In this document: one piece after another, positions 59,562-64,000 of the stretch
Position numbering within the stretch: the first letter of the stretch is position 1
Layout: each line of letters opens with the position of its first letter
Assembly (NCBI RefSeq): GCF_029227915.1
Contig: NC_079883.1
Location: forward strand, 5,022,001-5,086,000
DNA from: Hydractinia symbiolongicarpus
Taxonomy: Eukaryota > Cnidaria > Hydrozoa > Anthoathecata > Hydractiniidae
DNA length: 64,000 bases
Reading direction: 5' to 3'
Made by a program: the position numbers and the translations under genes
Notes under the pieces: generated by a model
The model's database searches: none
What the model saw: only the letters and a program-made list of their open reading frames with translations
Told to the model about the DNA's origin: nothing

Positions 59562-61862
59562 CAGTTGAACTCATGTAATTCGAACTTTCAATTTGAACCT
59601 AAAACATGCAAGGTTCGTAGCTACAAGAACTTCAGTAAAGAGGCTTTTCTGAAGGACCTCAGGAATTTAGACTGGTCATATTTTAATAATTATGATGACC
59701 TTGATGAAGCATGTGAGAAACTGAATAAAAATGTTAAAACAGTGGCTGACAAACATGCCCCTTTCAAAACACATAGATTTTCTGGCCGTGTTGAGGCATG
59801 GGTCACTGATGAATTAATAATAGCCATCAAAGAAAGAGACTTCTTGAAACGGAAAGCATCAAAAACAAAATCCATCATAGACTGGGAAGCTTTCAAAAAA
59901 AAAGGAACCAGGTAATAGGTCTCAAAAATCGACTTAAAAACGAGTACTATAATGACGTTTTGCAGGACTTTCAAAAACGGCCAAAACAACTTTGGAAAAC
60001 CCTAAAAAAACTGGTTCCTGATAAGTCAGGCAATACTACCTCGATAAAACGAGTAGTCCAAAACGATGGTACAGAAACTTCTCACCCAAAGAAATTTCCA
60101 ACACATTCAATTCATTTTTTGTCAGTGTTGGTGCCAAACTAGCCTCTAAATTTTCTTCTGACACTACTAATGTTAATCCACCTGTTAGCGGACACGACTT
60201 TCGGTGGGCTCGTATTGAGACCAAAAGTGTCGAAAAAATAATTAGTTCACTAAAACTTAATAAAGCTACAGGCTTGGATGAAATTGGTTCACGACTGCTA
60301 AAAGCAGGTTCGTCAGTTTTAAGTATTTATTTATCAAGTCTTTTCAACAAATCTTTATTTACTGGTTACGTACCTAAATGTTGGAAGACTAAAAGGGTCT
60401 CGCCTATTTTTAAAAGTGGCAATAAAACAGATCCTACTAATTATCGGCCTATCTCCATTTTGCCAATTCCTATGAAAATTTTTGAAAAGTTAGTGCATGA
60501 GCAAATGTCTCATTTTATTTCTGAGCACAACTTCCTGAATGACAGACAGTCCGGATTTCGAAAACTCTTTTCCACAGAAACTGCAGTAGTCGATGTCTCT
60601 GATTTTATTCTTACTGAGCTCGACCAACATAACTTTGTTTGTGCTGTGCTCATTGACCTTAAAAAAGCTTTTGACACTGTTGATCATAAAATTTTGTTAA
60701 AAAAACTATGGTGTTTTGGCATCAGAGATGCTGCCTTTGACTGGTCCGAGTCCTACTTAACGGGCCGAATGCAGCTGACTCTTGTAAACGACACAGGATC
60801 AGATCTGCTTCATGAAGACGCTTTTGGGGTGCCGCAGGGATCTGTGTTGGGGCCCCTGCTCTTTCTTTTGTATATTGATGACTTAAAATCTGTCATCAAT
60901 TCAAACTACCACCATCTATATGCAGATGATACAATAATTATTTCGTCTCATAAAAACTTGGATACCCTTGTCTCCCAGGTCGAGTTAGAACTTTCGCAAG
61001 TCGACCTCTGGCTGAATAATAACAAAATGACTATTAATACGGACAAAACTGAAACAATCTTTTTCAGCAACCACAGCCAGTTAAAAAAAGTTGAGAACAA
61101 AACTATCAACTATATGGGTATTCCTTTGAAGAGGAGCGAAAAAGTTAAATATCTTGGGGTAACATTTGATCAAAAAATGCAATGGGAAAAGCACGACCCT
61201 TTCAAGAATTTGACCAATGATTCAGATGATGAAAGTGCTGATGAGCAAGGAAATGACGTTTTAGACGAGCTGAATTTAGATTTTGACCAACTTTGCAAGG
61301 TCAGACCAGACCATGGTCCTACAGGATTTAGATGCTGATTTTCTTGTGGATTTCGAGATAAAACTTATGACCAATGAATCACGCCCGTTGTCTAAGAGGT
61401 TGAGATTGATGATGTTGATGCTAGCTCTGATGATGACAAGGATGACTGGCCTGACAACGATCCAGTTTCGCCACCGTCGTAATACGAGATTGAAGATGCA
61501 ATAGAGACTCTGAAGAAACTGACTCTGGTGTCGCCAATGTCCGATAAGATCAACCATAGAGGATCGATTAATAGGAGACAGAGCAAAATCATGGACTTTT
61601 ATGAGAAAGATTGATAATTAGAAATTTGTAACACTTGTTTTACATGAAAATAGCAACTTAATTCTCAAATACTACGCGTCGTTTTACTCCATAGGATTTT
61701 AAAACATTGATGATTAATAGCGCCGTAAACCTGTTAATACTTCCCCACCAAAACTCGGCCGAAAAAAGTCAAACTCCTATAATTCGAAAGGTTTAAACGC
61801 GCAACCTCACCATTTACTTTCGGATGGTATGGAGTGACTTTTCGGTATTTTAGTCCCAACTG
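59562..61862 (+). mobile_element. pogo/Tigger-type element, interrupted by a LINE fragment
   Basis: Left end CAGTTGAACTCATGTAATTC at 59562, right end whose complement starts CAGTTGGGACTAAAATACCG at 61862, both flanked by TA. Between 61195 and 61620 broken frames give an acidic pogo/Tigger-like transposase C terminus (NLTNDSDDESADEQGNDV, LDELNLDFDQL, then after stops IEDAIETLKKLT and a DFYEK end). The catalytic DDE core is missing. It appears replaced by LINE sequence 59590..61194. The end match beyond the first six bases is weak, so the outer limits are tentative. Confidence 0.5.
59590..61194 (+). pseudogene. LINE (jockey/CR1-like) reverse transcriptase, truncated and frameshifted
   Basis: Frames at 59590..59909, 59925..60090 and 60090..61194 give, in order, the linker and the reverse transcriptase of a non-LTR retrotransposon: LNKATGLDEI, YRPISILPIPMKIFEKLVHE, DRQSGFRK, VLIDLKKAFDTVDH, FGVPQGSVLGPLLFLLYIDD, the catalytic YADD box (LYADDTIII) and KVKYLGVTFD. 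Frame changes near 59909 and 60090 break the ORF. At 61194 it changes abruptly into transposase-like sequence, so the thumb and C-terminal parts are lost; the N-terminal endonuclease is also absent. Confidence 0.9.
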
Positions 61863-61865
61863 TAT

Positions 61866-62140
61866 ATTTCTGCACATCGACATTACATCGCTATTCGTAA
61901 GTATATAATATGAGAGAATATAAATTAAAAACAGGTCTAAAATAGTGTAAGCAGACACGTGACCAGTTATTCACTTTAATTACTAACCTATTAAAAATTG
62001 TTGTCTATCGTACATTCTTCGGCAAGTTGTTGAATGTAGAAGATGAAACTTGTTTGAACGAGTTTTCGCGAACGTCTTCGACTTAATTAACTGCATTGTT
62101 AATTCTTCGCGATCGAGATGATTTTCAATGCACATTGAGA
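61866..62140 (-). mobile_element. LINE 3' end fragment, second copy
   Basis: Matches 2729..3110 over TTTCTGCACATCGACATTAC, TTCTTCGGCA and GAAGATGAAACTTGTTTGAA blocks with small indels. Stops before the coding part. It abuts the right end of the Tigger-like element. Confidence 0.7.
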
Positions 62141-62339
62141 CCACCCGATCTGCACTTTGCGTTATTAACCTCACGCAAAGATGAGGACGGAACGATAGAA
62201 CACAATGACAACACATTTTGCTTACTGCGCAAGTATGTACAGTACAAACGCAATTTGAACTTCATCTTGGTAAGGAATGGGGCGTGTAAATAAGTGCGAG
62301 TTTTTCTTTTGTCGTTTTTTAAATATTGATCTTTTGTAA

Positions 62340-63190
62340 ATATTGATCCAACTTTAACACTGGGAAATTATTTCGATAAGTGTTACAAGAAAGCAACTGG
62401 TAGATTACATTTACTTAACAAACTACGTTTACAACTCGACATTAAATCTGCTGCTGCAAATTACAAGTCCCTCATTGTACCAGTATTGACTTATTGCAGT
62501 ATATTATCAATTGTCATGCCGAAAACACAAGCTGAACGTTTAAAATCGATCGATAATCGTGCAAAGAAAATCATACGTCATGATTATGCAACACGTGAAA
62601 ATACTGACATCCCCTCTATTGATTTAGTTAAGAAACGACACGCGTGCATGTTTGTGAGAAAGTGTATTAAAAATGATGCGTGTGAAAACGTTTGCAATTA
62701 TTTTAAAATGATAACTCACGAGAAACAAACACGCACAAACAATCTTTTGTTAAAACTTCCACCAGTGAAACTGAGTTTGCAAGGAAGTCAGTTTATTTTT
62801 CCGCTGCGAAACTTTTTAATGCATTGCCAGCTGAAGTACGCAACGTTGAATCTAGTCTAAAGCTTAAGAAATGTTTAAAATTTTTGTAACTTATATATTT
62901 TTTACATGTATCTTGGTGGAGCTGTGTTTAGACTTTTTTCTCATTTTTTTGCTTTCTTTTTTGTCTTTGTTTTTAAAGCAGTTTGGTTTAGTGGATGTAC
63001 TTTGCGCTTTCCATTTTATTTTTCGTTCCTTTTTTTCACTAGCTTTAAGTGCGTACATATGTGTTTTTATAGTTTTAATGTTTTACTAATGTATATATTT
63101 ACATTTTACTTTCTTTTATATTTTTGAGCAGGACACATGTTGACAACAGTTTTTATTTAACTGAAGTGTTTTATCCTGTGGAAATATTCG
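62340..63190 (+). mobile_element. LINE 3' part with tetranucleotide tail
   Basis: Translation gives the region downstream of the reverse transcriptase: NYFDKCYKKATGRLHLLNKL, SLIVPVLTYCSI, RLKSIDNRAKKIIRHDYA, then TRTNNLLLKLPPVKLS. A T-rich 3' untranslated region follows, and the element ends ATCCTGTGGAAATATTCG directly before the TAAA array. A frame change sits near 62780. 5' truncated, as usual for LINEs. Confidence 0.8.
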
Positions 63191-63426
<236 letters not shown>

Positions 63427-63469
63427 TGTGCGTGCTTTCTGATTTCATGAAATAAAAGATTAATAGAAA

Positions 63470-63560
63470 TATTTATTCTTTTCACATCTTCCTGACAAAC
63501 ACAAAAAACAACTACGTCGAAACGTTGTGGCAATAAAAAGATGCTTTTTGTCTGAGGGTA
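63470..63560 (+). repeat. Penelope-like tail remnant
   Basis: CTTCCTGACAAACAC.., ACGTCGAAACGTTGTGGCAA and TAAAAAGATGC resemble the terminal part of Penelope-like elements (a stem followed by GAAAC, then an AATAAAA-type end). Short and without coding sequence, so tentative. Confidence 0.35.
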
Positions 63561-63636
63561 TCGTTTTTAATAGAGTCTAACTTATTCCATATCCCGAGGT
63601 TCAAGATGTGATCTAACTAAACCGAGATGCAGTCCT

Positions 63637-63860
63637 TCTCTAGCCAATTTAGCCAAGGTGACTCCATTCTCTAGCCAAATAGGCTTATTCTCTAGCAAAG
63701 GCGGCTCTTTCTCTAGCCAAGATGGCTCATTCTATAGCCAAAATGGCTCCTTACTCGTCAAGGTGGCTTTTTAATTCGACATGGGACTTTAATGCTGGCC
63801 AAGTCGGCCTTTTTTGTTGGCCGAGACGAGCTTTTCGCTGGCCAAAGTGGCCCTTTTGTT
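63637..63860. repeat. minisatellite, about ten 20-24 bp units (CTCTAGCCAAGATGGCTC)
   Basis: Units follow the pattern TTCTCTAGCCAA(A/G)(A/G)TGGCT; left units keep CTCTAGCCAA, right units drift to CTGGCCAAGTCGGCCTTTT. The gradient of divergence suggests growth from the left side. The remaining 140 bases to the window end show no feature. Confidence 0.85.
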
Positions 63861-64000
63861 GTTAGATTAAATTGTCTCGGGATCCAAGCCGGCGTTAATT
63901 TGATATTAAGTTGCACACACAAATCGTAAATTATAACGATCGTTTATGAATGTTTTTGCGCTGCCAACTTCGATTATTCTAGCCACATTCACATTGCCGG

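Overview
This is an AT-rich animal nuclear genome window with widely spaced, intron-containing genes and a heavy load of transposon debris. Two ShKT domains fused to a trypsin, SINEs with tRNA-like heads, Penelope-like elements and abundant small palindromic elements fit a cnidarian, perhaps a hydrozoan. That placement is inference. There are no bacterial features: no operons, ribosome binding sites, CRISPR arrays or rRNA.

Layout. 1-7.4 kb holds a two-exon fragment of an unrecognised minus-strand gene, a LINE 3' fragment, a piggyBac-type MITE with TTAA duplications and a mariner-type MITE with perfect inverted repeats. 8.0-11.2 kb is cysteine dioxygenase (plus strand, four exons). 12.7-13.5 kb is a third MITE. 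13.8-14.6 kb is the last exon of a synaptotagmin-like gene (minus). 17.0-21.2 kb is cyclin K (minus, nine exons rebuilt in phase, 635 aa), with three head-to-tail Helitron-like units in an intron. 22.2-27.1 kb is NSF (minus, two coding exons, 746 aa). 30.9-39.9 kb is phosphoserine aminotransferase (minus, ten exons, 368 aa); its 5-kb second intron is packed with SINE, LINE, Copia and minisatellite debris. 42.8-46.6 kb is a secreted ShKT-ShKT-trypsin protease (plus, seven exons, 388 aa). 46.9-47.6 kb is a DUF1772-like membrane protein and 48.8-49.5 kb is UCHL3 with one coding exon (both minus). 52.2-53.1 kb is a Penelope-like GIY-YIG remnant. 56.0-57.0 kb is a two-exon gene (minus) for a secreted, very basic protein with about four internal repeats separated by basic clusters. 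58.5-59.4 kb has exons of an unrecognised gene (minus). 59.6-63.4 kb is a nest of pogo/Tigger and LINE fragments ending in a 236-bp TAAA array.

The conserved genes are unrelated housekeeping or metabolic loci (taurine/cysteine metabolism, transcriptional CDK regulation, SNARE recycling, serine synthesis, ubiquitin processing). Nothing suggests they act as one pathway. The best candidates for something undescribed are the repeat-bearing secreted precursor-like protein, the tandem Helitron-like units, and the MITEs that carry coding-like inserts. Exon joins were made by hand from GT/AG sites and reading phase, with no transcript support. Multi-exon genes are given as one span and their exons are listed in the evidence.
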